Assembly (NCBI GenBank): GCA_012999515.1 | Contig: JABEEB010000001.1 | Coordinates: 1,860,001 to 1,924,000, forward strand | From: Salifodinibacter halophilus | GTDB taxonomy: Bacteria; Pseudomonadota; Gammaproteobacteria; Nevskiales; Salinisphaeraceae | DNA: 64,000 nucleotides | Direction: 5' to 3' | In this document: positions 15,965-23,731 of the stretch, in pieces | How positions within the stretch are numbered: the stretch's first letter is position 1 | Layout of the letters: each line of letters opens with the position of its first letter | The notes under the pieces: model-generated | Told to the model about the DNA's origin: nothing | What the model saw: only the letters and a program-made list of their open reading frames with translations | Databases searched by the model: none | Program-made: the position numbers and the translations under genes

Positions 15965-17476
15965 ATGAGCGAATCCAAAACAGTTATCGACTTCATCGAG
16001 GGCCTAGAAGTCGCCGAGGGTAAGCGCGCCGGCAAGCCGATCAAGCTGGCCAAGTTCCAGAAGGACTTCATACGCGGTGCGTTCAAGCGTTCCACGTCGG
16101 TCGGTTGCCTATCCGTCGGCCGTGGCAACGGCAAGAGTACGCTCACGGCTGGTATTGGACTGGCCTCCCTGCTGGGCGTCTACGACACGCAACCACGCCG
16201 TGAGATTCTGGTCGCGGCCCGGACGCGGGATCAGGCCAAAATCGTTTTTCAGTACACGATGGGGTTGGCGACAACATTGCCGGAGGAAACGCAAGCGGAG
16301 CTCACATTCCGCCAAGGGCAGCGGCTCGAGATTGAATTCGATGGGCAAGGCGGTGGCCACCTCCTGCGCTGCCTCGCGGCCGATCCGAAAAACGCGCTTG
16401 GGACGTCCCCGACGCTGGCCATCATGGATGAGCGCGGCCATTGGCACGAAGAAAAAGGCAACGATTTGGAATCTGCCTTGCTGTCCGGTCTGGGCAAGCG
16501 TGGCGGCCGCTGTCTAATGATCTCGACCAGTGCCTCATCCGACACCCATTCGTTCAGTCAGTGGCTCGACAGCCCGCCCGAAGGGGCCTATGTTCAGGAA
16601 CACCGGCCATCACCCGGATTGCCGGCTGACGATCTGGCCTCAATCCGCGAGGCCAATCCCGGCGCCAAGGCTGGTATCGGTGCGGACACCAAGTGGCTTG
16701 TGGCGCAGGCGCAACGGGCAATCGCTCGCGGTGGCTCGGCCCTGTCTAGTTATCGGCTGTATAACCGCAATGAGCGCGTATCGGGCGAGCGCCGCGATAT
16801 GCTGCTCGATATCGATACCTGGCTCGACTGTGAAACCAGTGATCTGCCACCGCGTGAAGGCGGAGCTGTCGTGGGCATCGACCTGGGCGGCAGTAGTTCC
16901 ATGTCGGCGGCTGTGGCGTACTGGCCCACCACCGGCCGCATGGAGGCGATGGGCGCTTTCCCGAAGACGCCGAGCCTGCTGGATCGCGGCCAACGCGATG
17001 CGGTAAAAGACCGCTACGTCGAGATGTACGACCGTGGCGAGCTGCTGACGTTGGGCCAAAAGGTCGTTCCGACTGACCAGTTCCTGGCGGCAGTCATGGA
17101 GCAGTTGGGCGACTCGTCTGTGGCATGTCTCACGTCCGACCGTTACCGCGAGGCGGAGTTCTACGAAGCCATGCAATCGGCTGGGGTGCGTGCGCCCGTG
17201 GTTTTCCGTGGCATGGGCTTCAAAGACGGATCAGAAGATACCGAACGGTTCCGGTCAGCTATCTTTGATGGCCATGTGAAGGTTAAGCCAAGCCTTCTAT
17301 TACGTTCGGCGCTAGCCGACGCTGTGACGCTGGCCGACGTGTCCAATAACCAGAAGCTGGCCAAGGCGCGCAGCCTCGGCCGAATCGACGCGGCGGCTGC
17401 GGCCATTCTGGCGGTGGCCGAGGGGCAACGCCGGCAGGCACGACCGATCCCGCAATCCCGCGCTATGTGGGCATAG
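15965..17476 (+). CDS. terL: terminase large subunit (HK97 type)
   Basis: A 503-residue packaging motor. The ATPase part has Walker A GRGNGKSTL (about residue 55-63), a hydrophobic Walker B LAIMDERG and the downstream STSASS coupling motif. The RNase H-like nuclease part has VVGIDLGGSS and SDRYREAEF. It pumps DNA into the satellite head and cuts it. No small terminase gene is found next to it, while an HNH gene follows at once; HNH proteins are known to assist TerL cutting in HK97-like phages. The length is at the lower end for the family. Confidence 0.9.
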   Translation: MSESKTVIDFIEGLEVAEGKRAGKPIKLAKFQKDFIRGAFKRSTSVGCLSVGRGNGKSTLTAGIGLASLLGVYDTQPRREILVAARTRDQAKIVFQYTMGLATTLPEETQAELTFRQGQRLEIEFDGQGGGHLLRCLAADPKNALGTSPTLAIMDERGHWHEEKGNDLESALLSGLGKRGGRCLMISTSASSDTHSFSQWLDSPPEGAYVQEHRPSPGLPADDLASIREANPGAKAGIGADTKWLVAQAQRAIARGGSALSSYRLYNRNERVSGERRDMLLDIDTWLDCETSDLPPREGGAVVGIDLGGSSSMSAAVAYWPTTGRMEAMGAFPKTPSLLDRGQRDAVKDRYVEMYDRGELLTLGQKVVPTDQFLAAVMEQLGDSSVACLTSDRYREAEFYEAMQSAGVRAPVVFRGMGFKDGSEDTERFRSAIFDGHVKVKPSLLLRSALADAVTLADVSNNQKLAKARSLGRIDAAAAAILAVAEGQRRQARPIPQSRAMWA

Positions 17477-17477
17477 C

Positions 17478-17765
17478 TTGCCCCATCGACCCGGCAACTG
17501 GGCGCTACGCACCAGCCGCTGGCAAGCAGTTCGGCTACAGGCCAAGCGGCGCGACGGTTTCAAGTGCACCCAATGTGGAAGTCGACACCGGCTTGAAGTC
17601 CACCATATAAAGCCAGTTCGAACACACCCCGAGCTGGCGTTCGATGTGGCTAACACAGCGACGCTGTGCGCGTCGTGCCACAACGCCGAGACACGTCGAG
17701 AGCTTGGGCAATCTCCCCCCGATCCGGAGCGCGCCAAGTGGCGCGAGTTGATCCGCCGATCCTGA
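17478..17765 (+). CDS. HNH endonuclease
   Basis: A 95-residue nuclease with two CxxC pairs (CTQCG and CASCH) around the HNH core LEVHHIKPV and NTATLCASCHN. Phage head modules of this kind encode an HNH protein beside the terminase, where it is needed for specific cos cleavage and packaging. It begins at TTG 17478, one base after the terL stop. An AT-rich gap with its own promoter separates it from the capsid gene. Confidence 0.85.
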   Translation: MPHRPGNWALRTSRWQAVRLQAKRRDGFKCTQCGSRHRLEVHHIKPVRTHPELAFDVANTATLCASCHNAETRRELGQSPPDPERAKWRELIRRS

Positions 17766-17792
17766 GCTATGCGCGAGTAACATATAACTCAA

Positions 17793-17820
17793 TTGAATGT
17801 AAATTGATAAGTGATATAAT
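17793..17820 (+). promoter_or_regulatory. promoter for the capsid operon of element 1
   Basis: TTGAAT at 17793-17798, a 16-bp spacer and TATAAT at 17815-17820, inside a short AT-rich gap. It would give the structural genes their own transcript. The upstream ATAACTCAATTGA resembles sequence near the terL promoter. Confidence 0.6.
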
Positions 17821-17852
17821 TAATTAACATATACGGATGGGTGTGGCACCAC

Positions 17853-19106
17853 ATGTTGCAAAGCAAAACGATCGAAAAGCGCCAATCGGAGATTCGTGAA
17901 GAACTCTCGACGCTGGCCGGAAATGACCAATTGACCAACGAGCAACGGCAGCGGCTGGATACGCTTGACGGCGAATACAAGGACAACGAGCGCCGTTACC
18001 GGGCTGCACTCGTGTCTGAGGATGAACAGCGTCAGAACGCCGGTGCCGAGTTGGAGACTCGTGAGGGCCGACAATGGTCCGACCTGCTGGCGGGCTATGA
18101 AGTCCGCCAAGCGGCGCTGAACCTGGACGAGGGCCGGCCGCTGGATGGCAAGACGGCCGAAGTGGTTACTGAGCTCCGTAACCAGGGTGGTTACCGAGGC
18201 GTGCCCGTTCCCTTCGCGGCATTCGAGCAGCGCGCGGGCGAAACCACATCGAGTCACGTTCCTGATCCCGTCGACACTCGCCCGCTGATTGATCGGCTGT
18301 TTCCGCAGTCCGTTGCCAGTTCGATGGGCGCGCAGATGGTCAACATCAGTAGCGGCAGCGTTGAGTATCCGGTTTCCACATCGAGTGTGAGTACCGGCTG
18401 GGCCGGTTCCGAGGGGGCCGAAGTAGCCGGGCCGACCGAGTTCACGACCGTCGACCGACCGCTGTCGCCTGATAGCACGCTAGGCGTTCAGATGAGCATC
18501 ACCCGCAAGGCCATGAAGCAGTCGGCTGGCATCGAAGATGCAATTCGCCGCGACATGCAGGGCGCGATTCAGGCCGAAATGGATAAGGTGATCTTCCAAG
18601 GAAGCGGCAAATCGGGCCAGCCATCTGGCGTGATGGCCAAGGCTAGCGACTACGGCATCGCATCTACTGCTGTGGACAGCGAGGCGACTTACGGCGCATT
18701 CCGCAAGGCTGTAACCGAGTTCATGCTGTCTAATGCGGCCACCGGGCCGAACAGCGTCAACGCACTGATCCGCCCTGAGGTCTGGGACGCAATGGATGGT
18801 GTGATTTTCGACAGTGGCTCGGGCGTGACCGAATACGATCGCCTGGCGGCCAAGTTGGGCCGCGTGACCCAGAGTCACAACGCATTGGCTGATCCGAGTG
18901 GCAGTCCGAAGGCGTCGTCGGCGCTGTTGACCACCAACGCGGGTGGCCAATCGCCTATCTTCGTCGCCACCTGGGGGGCGATCGATATGATCCGCGATCC
19001 GTACTCGGATGCGGCCAGCGGCGGGCTGCGCCTGACCGGGTTGGTCACGCTGGACGTCTCGATCAGCCGGGCCGAGCAGCTGCGGATTCTGTCGGGCCTG
19101 CAGTAA
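17853..19106 (+). CDS. major capsid protein (HK97 fold)
   Basis: About 417 residues. The N-terminal ~100 residues are charged and helical (TIEKRQSEIREELSTLAGND onward), as in the scaffold-like delta domain that is removed by the protease. After that come family marks: the segment around IDRLFPQSVASSMGAQM, SITRKAMKQSAGIEDAIRRD, FQGSGKSGQPSGVM and the C-terminal LDVSISRAEQLRIL. ATG 17853 is preferred to GTG 17841. The stop overlaps the start of the protease gene (TAATG). Confidence 0.9.
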   Translation: MLQSKTIEKRQSEIREELSTLAGNDQLTNEQRQRLDTLDGEYKDNERRYRAALVSEDEQRQNAGAELETREGRQWSDLLAGYEVRQAALNLDEGRPLDGKTAEVVTELRNQGGYRGVPVPFAAFEQRAGETTSSHVPDPVDTRPLIDRLFPQSVASSMGAQMVNISSGSVEYPVSTSSVSTGWAGSEGAEVAGPTEFTTVDRPLSPDSTLGVQMSITRKAMKQSAGIEDAIRRDMQGAIQAEMDKVIFQGSGKSGQPSGVMAKASDYGIASTAVDSEATYGAFRKAVTEFMLSNAATGPNSVNALIRPEVWDAMDGVIFDSGSGVTEYDRLAAKLGRVTQSHNALADPSGSPKASSALLTTNAGGQSPIFVATWGAIDMIRDPYSDAASGGLRLTGLVTLDVSISRAEQLRILSGLQ

Positions 19107-19660
19107 TGCTGTTCGCGCCAGTCAACGGCGGGCTTGAGGTCCGGGGTGAGCCGGACGGGGGCGCCACCATTGCGGGGCGCTTCCCGTTCGGTGCCGAAGC
19201 CGAGCTGCAACGCGGCCGGTTCGAGACGTTCCAGCCGGGTGCCTTCGAGTATGAGGATGTGCACCTGTTAGCTTCGCACGATTTCGCTAAACCGCTGGCG
19301 TCGCGCGGTGCGGGCAGTTTGTCCGTCAACGATACCGACGACGCGCTTCAATTCGAGGCGCGGATCAGTCCCGAAGTGGCCAACACCAGTCACGGTCGGG
19401 ATACGCTGGCACTGGCGCGCGCCGGCCTGTCTGTGGGGCTGTCACCGGGCTTTGCCGTAGCACCCGACGGCGAGACCGTTTCCCGGCGCGACAACGGTGT
19501 CCTGCGCACAGTGCGCTCGGCAAAGCTCCATGAGTTATCCGTCGTTACCCGGCCAGCCTATGACGCGGCGCAAGTCGAGGCGCGTTCCTGGGACCCAGCC
19601 GTCGATCTCGACGCATTCATCAATCACCCCATGGTTTTACCCGCGTTTAGGTGGCGGTAA
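19106..19660 (+). CDS. prohead maturation protease (HK97 family)
   Basis: A 184-residue serine protease that trims the capsid N-terminal domain during head maturation. The U35/HK97 pattern is present: RGRFETFQPGAF, the histidine in LLASHDF and the nucleophile serine in LHELSVVTRPAY. It is translationally coupled to both neighbours by TAATG overlaps. In most HK97-like modules the protease precedes the capsid gene, whereas here it follows it and the portal comes last. Confidence 0.88.
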   Translation: MLFAPVNGGLEVRGEPDGGATIAGRFPFGAEAELQRGRFETFQPGAFEYEDVHLLASHDFAKPLASRGAGSLSVNDTDDALQFEARISPEVANTSHGRDTLALARAGLSVGLSPGFAVAPDGETVSRRDNGVLRTVRSAKLHELSVVTRPAYDAAQVEARSWDPAVDLDAFINHPMVLPAFRWR

Positions 19661-20169
19661 TGGTCGAGACAATCCGCATAGAGGAAAGCACACCGACGTA
19701 TCCCGCACCACCGGCTGATCTGTCCGACGCGGCTGCGGCCATCGAGCCGGCCGTTGTCTGGGGGCGACTGGAAGCGTGGATGAACCGGCGCTGGGCCAAG
19801 CGCCAGGTGATCTGTGATACCGATAGCGGCGGCGCGTTCTCGCCCCCACTGCGCCCGGCCAAATTGGGCAAGGCCGAGCAATGGACGGGGTGTGCATGGA
19901 AGGAAATCACCCCGAAAGAAGGGCCATTTGGCGTCATTCTGGCCGACGCACCGCACCGGCTGACATTCACGGTCGGCGACGACACGGACGTGCCGGCTGA
20001 GCTCTATGAAGCCTACCGGCGCTTGGCTGAATACTGGGCCGAAACACCGATAGACGGCGGCTTAACCGAAGTCAGCGACGGCGACTATTCGCACAAGCGG
20101 AGCGCTAACGCAGCAGCCCGAGCACTGCCCAACAGCGGCGCGGCCGACTTGCTGAGGCGCTACCGGTGA
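19660..20169 (+). CDS. head-tail connector (gp6-like adaptor)
   Basis: A 169-residue protein of the phage gp6-like family, which forms a ring under the portal. Visible are the helical N-terminus (IEPAVVWGRLEAWMNRRW), a central beta region with GPFGVILADAPHRLTF, and the helix VPAELYEAYRRLAEYW. It is in a tight operon with a TAATG start overlap and a 4-bp overlap with the next gene. Together with the next protein it would close the satellite head and present the tail-docking surface. Confidence 0.75.
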   Translation: MVETIRIEESTPTYPAPPADLSDAAAAIEPAVVWGRLEAWMNRRWAKRQVICDTDSGGAFSPPLRPAKLGKAEQWTGCAWKEITPKEGPFGVILADAPHRLTFTVGDDTDVPAELYEAYRRLAEYWAETPIDGGLTEVSDGDYSHKRSANAAARALPNSGAADLLRRYR

Positions 20170-20483
20170 GCGGCGGCTATTTCACGCGCACGTACGAGCT
20201 ATGGCGCTACATCAAACAAGAGAATGATTACGGCGAGATCATTAAAGAGTGGCACAAGCAATGCGATTTCACGGGCCGCGTTTATCCGCAGCGTCAGGAG
20301 CATTCGTTCGTGGGTGGCCAGATTCCCACCACAACGATCGCCTACACCGTTGCCGCGCCGGCCGAAACCGATATGAAGGTCGGTGACCGGGTGCGCTTTG
20401 GCGATCACAAGTTGGAGGTGCAAGCAGTATCCACCACCAGCCGCGGCGACCGCATCGAGGCGTTGGCCAAGGAGATTGACTAA
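20166..20483 (+). CDS. head closure / head-tail joining protein
   Basis: A 105-residue beta-rich protein of the head-tail joining (stopper) type. It shows YELWRYIKQENDYGEIIKEW, then GRVYPQRQEH and VGDRVRFGDHKLEVQAV, the usual order in this family. It starts at GTG in a GTGA overlap with the adaptor stop. As the last head part to be added, it probably decides which helper tails can attach. Confidence 0.72.
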   Translation: MSGGYFTRTYELWRYIKQENDYGEIIKEWHKQCDFTGRVYPQRQEHSFVGGQIPTTTIAYTVAAPAETDMKVGDRVRFGDHKLEVQAVSTTSRGDRIEALAKEID

Positions 20484-21532
20484 TGGGCCTGCTGAATTTG
20501 TTCAAACGCCACAAGCCAGAGCAACGTAATTTCACATCGCAGGCGATGGCAGCCCGATTTGCTGAGATCCAGGGCCAGGCCGGCGTCGGCGATCTGACGG
20601 CCACCACACAAACCTGCGTGGGCCTTTGGGAAAACACACTGGCGCAAGCCGATATTGACGGCACGCAGTCATTGTCACCGCGTCTCATGGCCATGGCCGG
20701 GCGTAGCCTAGGGTTGACCGGCGAGGCGGTTTTTCTGATCGGCGAAGGCCGGCTGATCCCTGCTTACGAGTGGGATTTGTCCACCCGGGACGGCGAGCCG
20801 ACGGCGTACCGGCTCACACTGCCCGACGTGACCGGCGGCCGTAGCGTAACGGTACTAGCGCCCGAAGTTATTCACTTTCGAATCGGTAGCCGCCCGTCGG
20901 CACCGTGGCGTGGTAGCAGCCCCTTGCACCGCGCTAGCCTCACAGCCGGGCTGCTGGATGCAATCGAGCGGGCACTTGCTGAGGTTTACACCGATTCGCC
21001 TTTGGGCAGTCAAGTCATGAGCACGCCGGAGGACCCGGACGGCAGTAACGCGAATCTGCAACGCAGTTTCAGAGGTCAGCGCGGTCGTGTTCTGCTACCA
21101 GAATCCACCAACGTTACCGCAGCCGGCGGGCCAGCGCCACAGCAAGACTGGAAGCCAGCGGACTTATCCCCCGATCTGTCCCGCAGCATGACCACAGAGA
21201 GCCACAGAGCGGCGCACAACGCCATTGTGAGCGCTTACGGCGTCCTGCCGGCTTTGTTGAACGACCAAAGCGCCGGCCCAGTAATCCGCGAAGCTAGGAG
21301 TCACCTAGTGCAGATGAGTTTGCAACCGATTGCTGAACTGATGGCACAAGAGGCCACTGACAAGTTGGGCGCCGGCGTAACCATTGATGCACTGACGCCC
21401 ACACAGGCGATGGACACCGGTGCCAGAGCACGGGCGCTACAGGCCACCGTCAAGGCACTGAGCGAGGCCAAAGAAGCGGGTGTTGAAGCCGGTCAAATCC
21501 AGCAGGCGATGAATTTTTCCGGTGTGGAATAG
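20483..21532 (+). CDS. portal protein (HK97 family)
   Basis: A 349-residue portal that forms the DNA entry ring. Family marks are the N-terminal MGLLNLFKRHK, the central VIHFRIGSRPSAPWRGSSPL and the stem region GVLPALLNDQSAGPVIREAR. It is shorter than many HK97-type portals (about 400 residues), mainly in the N-terminal region. It is the last gene of the head operon and is followed by a strong terminator. It ends the coding part of element 1. Confidence 0.85.
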   Translation: MGLLNLFKRHKPEQRNFTSQAMAARFAEIQGQAGVGDLTATTQTCVGLWENTLAQADIDGTQSLSPRLMAMAGRSLGLTGEAVFLIGEGRLIPAYEWDLSTRDGEPTAYRLTLPDVTGGRSVTVLAPEVIHFRIGSRPSAPWRGSSPLHRASLTAGLLDAIERALAEVYTDSPLGSQVMSTPEDPDGSNANLQRSFRGQRGRVLLPESTNVTAAGGPAPQQDWKPADLSPDLSRSMTTESHRAAHNAIVSAYGVLPALLNDQSAGPVIREARSHLVQMSLQPIAELMAQEATDKLGAGVTIDALTPTQAMDTGARARALQATVKALSEAKEAGVEAGQIQQAMNFSGVE

Positions 21533-21660
21533 CATCCGGCCACGGGGCGCTTAGGTTCTAGCTACCGAGCACAGCGTGGCGGCGGGCAAGTCGTGAGTGT
21601 CCGTCCATGAGTAAACAACCACGACAGCCGGCGGCAACTCCTCCTGGTTGCGCGGCCGGT

Positions 21661-21689
21661 AGGCCGGGGTGCGATGCTCCGGCCTTTTT
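21661..21689 (+). terminator. rho-independent terminator after the satellite portal gene
   Basis: AGGCCGG (21661-21667) pairs with CCGGCCT (21679-21685), followed by five T. It ends the head operon of element 1 before the attachment site. Confidence 0.85.
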
Positions 21690-21696
21690 GGCCCCA

Positions 21697-21720
21697 ATAT
21701 CCGTACTGCGGTCCGTACGG
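21697..21720. promoter_or_regulatory. candidate integrase arm-type site, right end of element 1
   Basis: ATATCCGTAC, five bases, then TCCGTACGG, repeating the pair at 11687-11709. It lies about 40 bp inside the right core repeat. Confidence 0.55.
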
Positions 21721-21762
21721 GGCCAGGTTGCGCTGTTAATTGTCTGTAACTTATTGATTTTA

Positions 21763-21807
21763 TGGTGGGCGGTGCTGGGCTCGAACCAGCGACCCCTGCC
21801 GTGTGAA
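21763..21807. repeat. shared attachment site between element 1 and element 2
   Basis: A 45-bp copy of the tRNA-Val 3' part, identical to 11545-11589 and one base different from 55713-55757. It is the right end of the satellite and the left end of the prophage, so excision of either element alone, or of both together, is possible. Confidence 0.92.
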
Positions 21808-21873
21808 AGCATCGGGCTATCTATACTTTCAATAAAATCAACTAGTTATTTTATTTATGTGGGACTATAGTGG

Positions 21874-22923
21874 TCAGGTATGGCCAGTGTCGGCCCCGTT
21901 TTGCCCGTTGTGCGTCCCAATCGAGTCCCAGTCCAGTGCGGCCACTGCTGCTCTGGTGTTTTCCGGAGCTAGGTGGGCGTAGCGCATCGTCGTCTGGATA
22001 GACCGGTGGCGCATGACCTCTTTGACTGCGGCTAGCGAGACGCCTCGCTGGATCATCCAGCTCGCGGTCGTGTGCCGCAAGTCGTGGATTGTGAAATCGT
22101 CAATGCCAGCCTGTCGGCACGCGGCCCGAAAAGATTTTTTAGCGGAGGCAATTGGCTGGCCCTGATATGTGAAAACGCGATGACGGTCGATGCCGCGCCG
22201 GTTGTTCAAAGCCGTCTGGGCTGATTTGTTCAGCGGGATCGAGCTGACGCGTTGGCTTTTTTGGTCTGCGCTATATAGGTAGATGAGGCTGTTCGATTCG
22301 TCCACTCGATTCCATGCCAGGTTTAGCAGTTCGCGATGGCGTAGTCCGGTATGGAGTGCCAATCGGACCATGTCGACCAAATATGGCGCGCGTCGGCGTG
22401 AGGCCGCGGCCTCGAGCAGTGAATCGGCCTCATCATGTGTTATCCAGCGGATGCGGCCATCGGGCGGCGTCGGGATGCGTCCGTGCATCGGGTTTGGTAC
22501 GTGCCAGTCCCATTCGGCGTTCGCGTGATTTATTGCGGCCGATAGCAGGTGCATCTCTTTGCCGACGGTGGCGGCGGCGGCCTCAGAAAACCGACAGCGT
22601 TTGTATTCGGCTACGTGTGCGGCGGTGATGTCGGCAATCGCTAGCCCCCCGAAATGTGGCCGCAAAGCCTTGACTGAATATGCGTCGCGCTCGGCCGAGC
22701 GTTTGTCGGGTGTTGCTTTGAGGTAGGCCGTCAGCAGTTGTTCAAATGTATAACGCGGCCGCTCGCCCCACCGAGTTTGTCGGTGGACTTCGGCGCGCCA
22801 CTTGCCCTCGAGCGCTTTGGCTTCCTGGTAGTCCGCTGTGCCAGTAGATCGTCGAGTTCGCCGGCCGCGTGCGTTGACGTAGCTGGCGAACCAGTATGGG
22901 GATCCGTCTTTTCGGTGCGGCAT
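21874..22923 (-). CDS. int: tyrosine recombinase (integrase) of element 2
   Basis: A 349-residue integrase. The N-terminal part (PYWFASYVNARGRRTRRSTG) is the usual arm-binding fold. The catalytic part shows TGLRHREL (first Arg), HDLRHTTASW (HxxR) and HRSIQTTMRYAH with the tyrosine. It reads toward the left core repeat, whose edge is about 65 bp from its stop. The first 193 bp overlap the 3' end of the upstream xis-like gene in another frame, so translation is probably coupled; no clear ribosome site is seen. Confidence 0.92.
   Translation of the reverse strand: MPHRKDGSPYWFASYVNARGRRTRRSTGTADYQEAKALEGKWRAEVHRQTRWGERPRYTFEQLLTAYLKATPDKRSAERDAYSVKALRPHFGGLAIADITAAHVAEYKRCRFSEAAAATVGKEMHLLSAAINHANAEWDWHVPNPMHGRIPTPPDGRIRWITHDEADSLLEAAASRRRAPYLVDMVRLALHTGLRHRELLNLAWNRVDESNSLIYLYSADQKSQRVSSIPLNKSAQTALNNRRGIDRHRVFTYQGQPIASAKKSFRAACRQAGIDDFTIHDLRHTTASWMIQRGVSLAAVKEVMRHRSIQTTMRYAHLAPENTRAAVAALDWDSIGTHNGQNGADTGHT
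21914..21931. repeat. 18-bp repeat near the left end of element 2
   Basis: GTCCCAATCGAGTCCCAG, repeated perfectly at 55653-55670 near the right end. It lies inside the 3' end of int (encoding WDSIGT on the minus strand). It may be an arm-type integrase site, or the right copy may be an int fragment. Confidence 0.6.
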
Positions 22924-23072
22924 ACATCTAGCAGGCTTGCGTATTGGACGCGGCGGGCGCCGCGTATATGTACCGCAATAAGTTCGCCGTCGTCCAGCAT
23001 ACGACGCACGGTACGCGGCGACACAGCTAGCGAATCGGCGGCTGCCTGGATTGTGATGGCTAACGGATGCAT
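22731..23072 (-). CDS. excisionase-like helix-turn-helix protein
   Basis: A 113-residue protein. Residues 1-55 (MHPLAITIQAAADSLAVSPR, TVRRMLDDGELIAVHIRG) form the MerR/excisionase winged helix: a helix-turn-helix entered by AAADSLAVSPRTVRR and a wing at GARRVQY. The C-terminal half is basic and low complexity. It overlaps the integrase start by 193 bp in a different frame, so only the DNA-binding part lies in unshared DNA. The role in excision is inferred from fold and position. Confidence 0.72.
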   Translation of the reverse strand: MHPLAITIQAAADSLAVSPRTVRRMLDDGELIAVHIRGARRVQYASLLDVCRTEKTDPHTGSPATSTHAAGELDDLLAQRTTRKPKRSRASGAPKSTDKLGGASGRVIHLNNC

Positions 23073-23128
23073 AGCTATTACTGCTCGATTATCAATGCGC
23101 TGGCCAATGGGCCGTAACGGCTGTTCGT

Positions 23129-23461
23129 CTATTCAGACGGCGCTAGATATTCGGCCGGCAGTTCGATGGCAGCGTCAGGCAAGCGGGCTTGCAGGCGTGG
23201 GAAAAAATCGCGCAAGTGTTCGGCCTCTGCGGGCGCGGCGGATTTGAATCGGCGCCAGGCGCGATTGACGGCGGCTGGATCAGCTTGCGCGCGAGCTACG
23301 ATGTTGACCATATCGGCGCCCGTGGTGGGCTCGACGCTAACCTGGTGCGGCGCGAGCGGTTTGTTAGCGGTGGCGGGGCGCGTGGTCGCGACGAATGCCG
23401 CCGCCCCAGCGCCGCGGCGGTCGCGCGCTGGCTTTCTGTTGACAGTCGAGCGCGGCTTCAC
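23129..23461 (-). CDS. hypothetical protein of the early operon
   Basis: 110 residues, no family recognised. The N-terminal third is basic (MKPRSTVNRKPARDRRGAG). The rest has a helical stretch, VNRAWRRFKSAAPAEAEHLR then DFFPRLQARLPDA. The start overlaps the stop of the upstream gene by 4 bp, and codon use matches its neighbours, which supports it as a real gene of the leftward early operon. Confidence 0.6.
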   Translation of the reverse strand: MKPRSTVNRKPARDRRGAGAAAFVATTRPATANKPLAPHQVSVEPTTGADMVNIVARAQADPAAVNRAWRRFKSAAPAEAEHLRDFFPRLQARLPDAAIELPAEYLAPSE

Positions 23462-23694
23462 GACGCGGCCTCACTGTGCTGCAAAAATTCCAGGCATTGG
23501 GTCGCATAGCTAGCCAGGCGCCGGTATTGGCCTGCGCCGGTGGCTAGGTGCGCCCCCTCGGCACGTCCCGCGATGCGGTCTAGCCCGTCGCTGTCATTAG
23601 CGTCGAATGCCGCCCCGATATCCTGCCGCAATACGTCGGCGTACCCCGGGCCGGGCACGTGTTCTAGTGGCTTCTCATTCGCTCGATCGGTCAT
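23458..23694 (-). CDS. small acidic hypothetical protein of the early operon
   Basis: 78 residues from the preferred start MTDRANEKPLEH at 23694, which has a GGA-type ribosome site; ATG 23730 directly after the primase stop is an alternative. The predicted helices (YADVLRQDIGAAFDAND, YRRLASYATQCLEFLQH) suggest a small all-alpha protein. No family recognised. It lies between the replication gene and two small early genes. Confidence 0.6.
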   Translation of the reverse strand: MTDRANEKPLEHVPGPGYADVLRQDIGAAFDANDSDGLDRIAGRAEGAHLATGAGQYRRLASYATQCLEFLQHSEAAS

Positions 23695-23731
23695 GGCTAT
23701 TCCGTGTGTTTCGGTTTTATTGAGGCACATC

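Larger units (their letters stand above)
11545..21762 (+). mobile_element. cf-PICI-like satellite (element 1)
   Basis: About 10.2 kb bounded by tRNA-Val core repeats. The gene order is integrase, divergent regulator, AlpA-like activator, primase, repeat-rich origin, TerL, HNH, major capsid, protease, two connectors, portal and terminator. That is the layout of capsid-forming phage-inducible chromosomal islands, which make their own heads and take tails and lysis from a helper. No tail, lysis or CI-type gene is present. The near-contiguous head genes and intact reading frames argue against a decayed prophage. No experiment or database search supports this; the call rests on gene content and size. 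Confidence 0.78.

Noticed and set aside
15965-21532. Gene transfer agent head cluster
   Set aside because: It is linked to an integrase, AlpA-like regulator, primase, origin and attachment repeats, so it is a self-mobilising element.
21607-21870. 87-codon plus-strand frame across the element junction
   Set aside because: Runs through the terminator, arm site and tRNA core; no family, no credible ribosome site.
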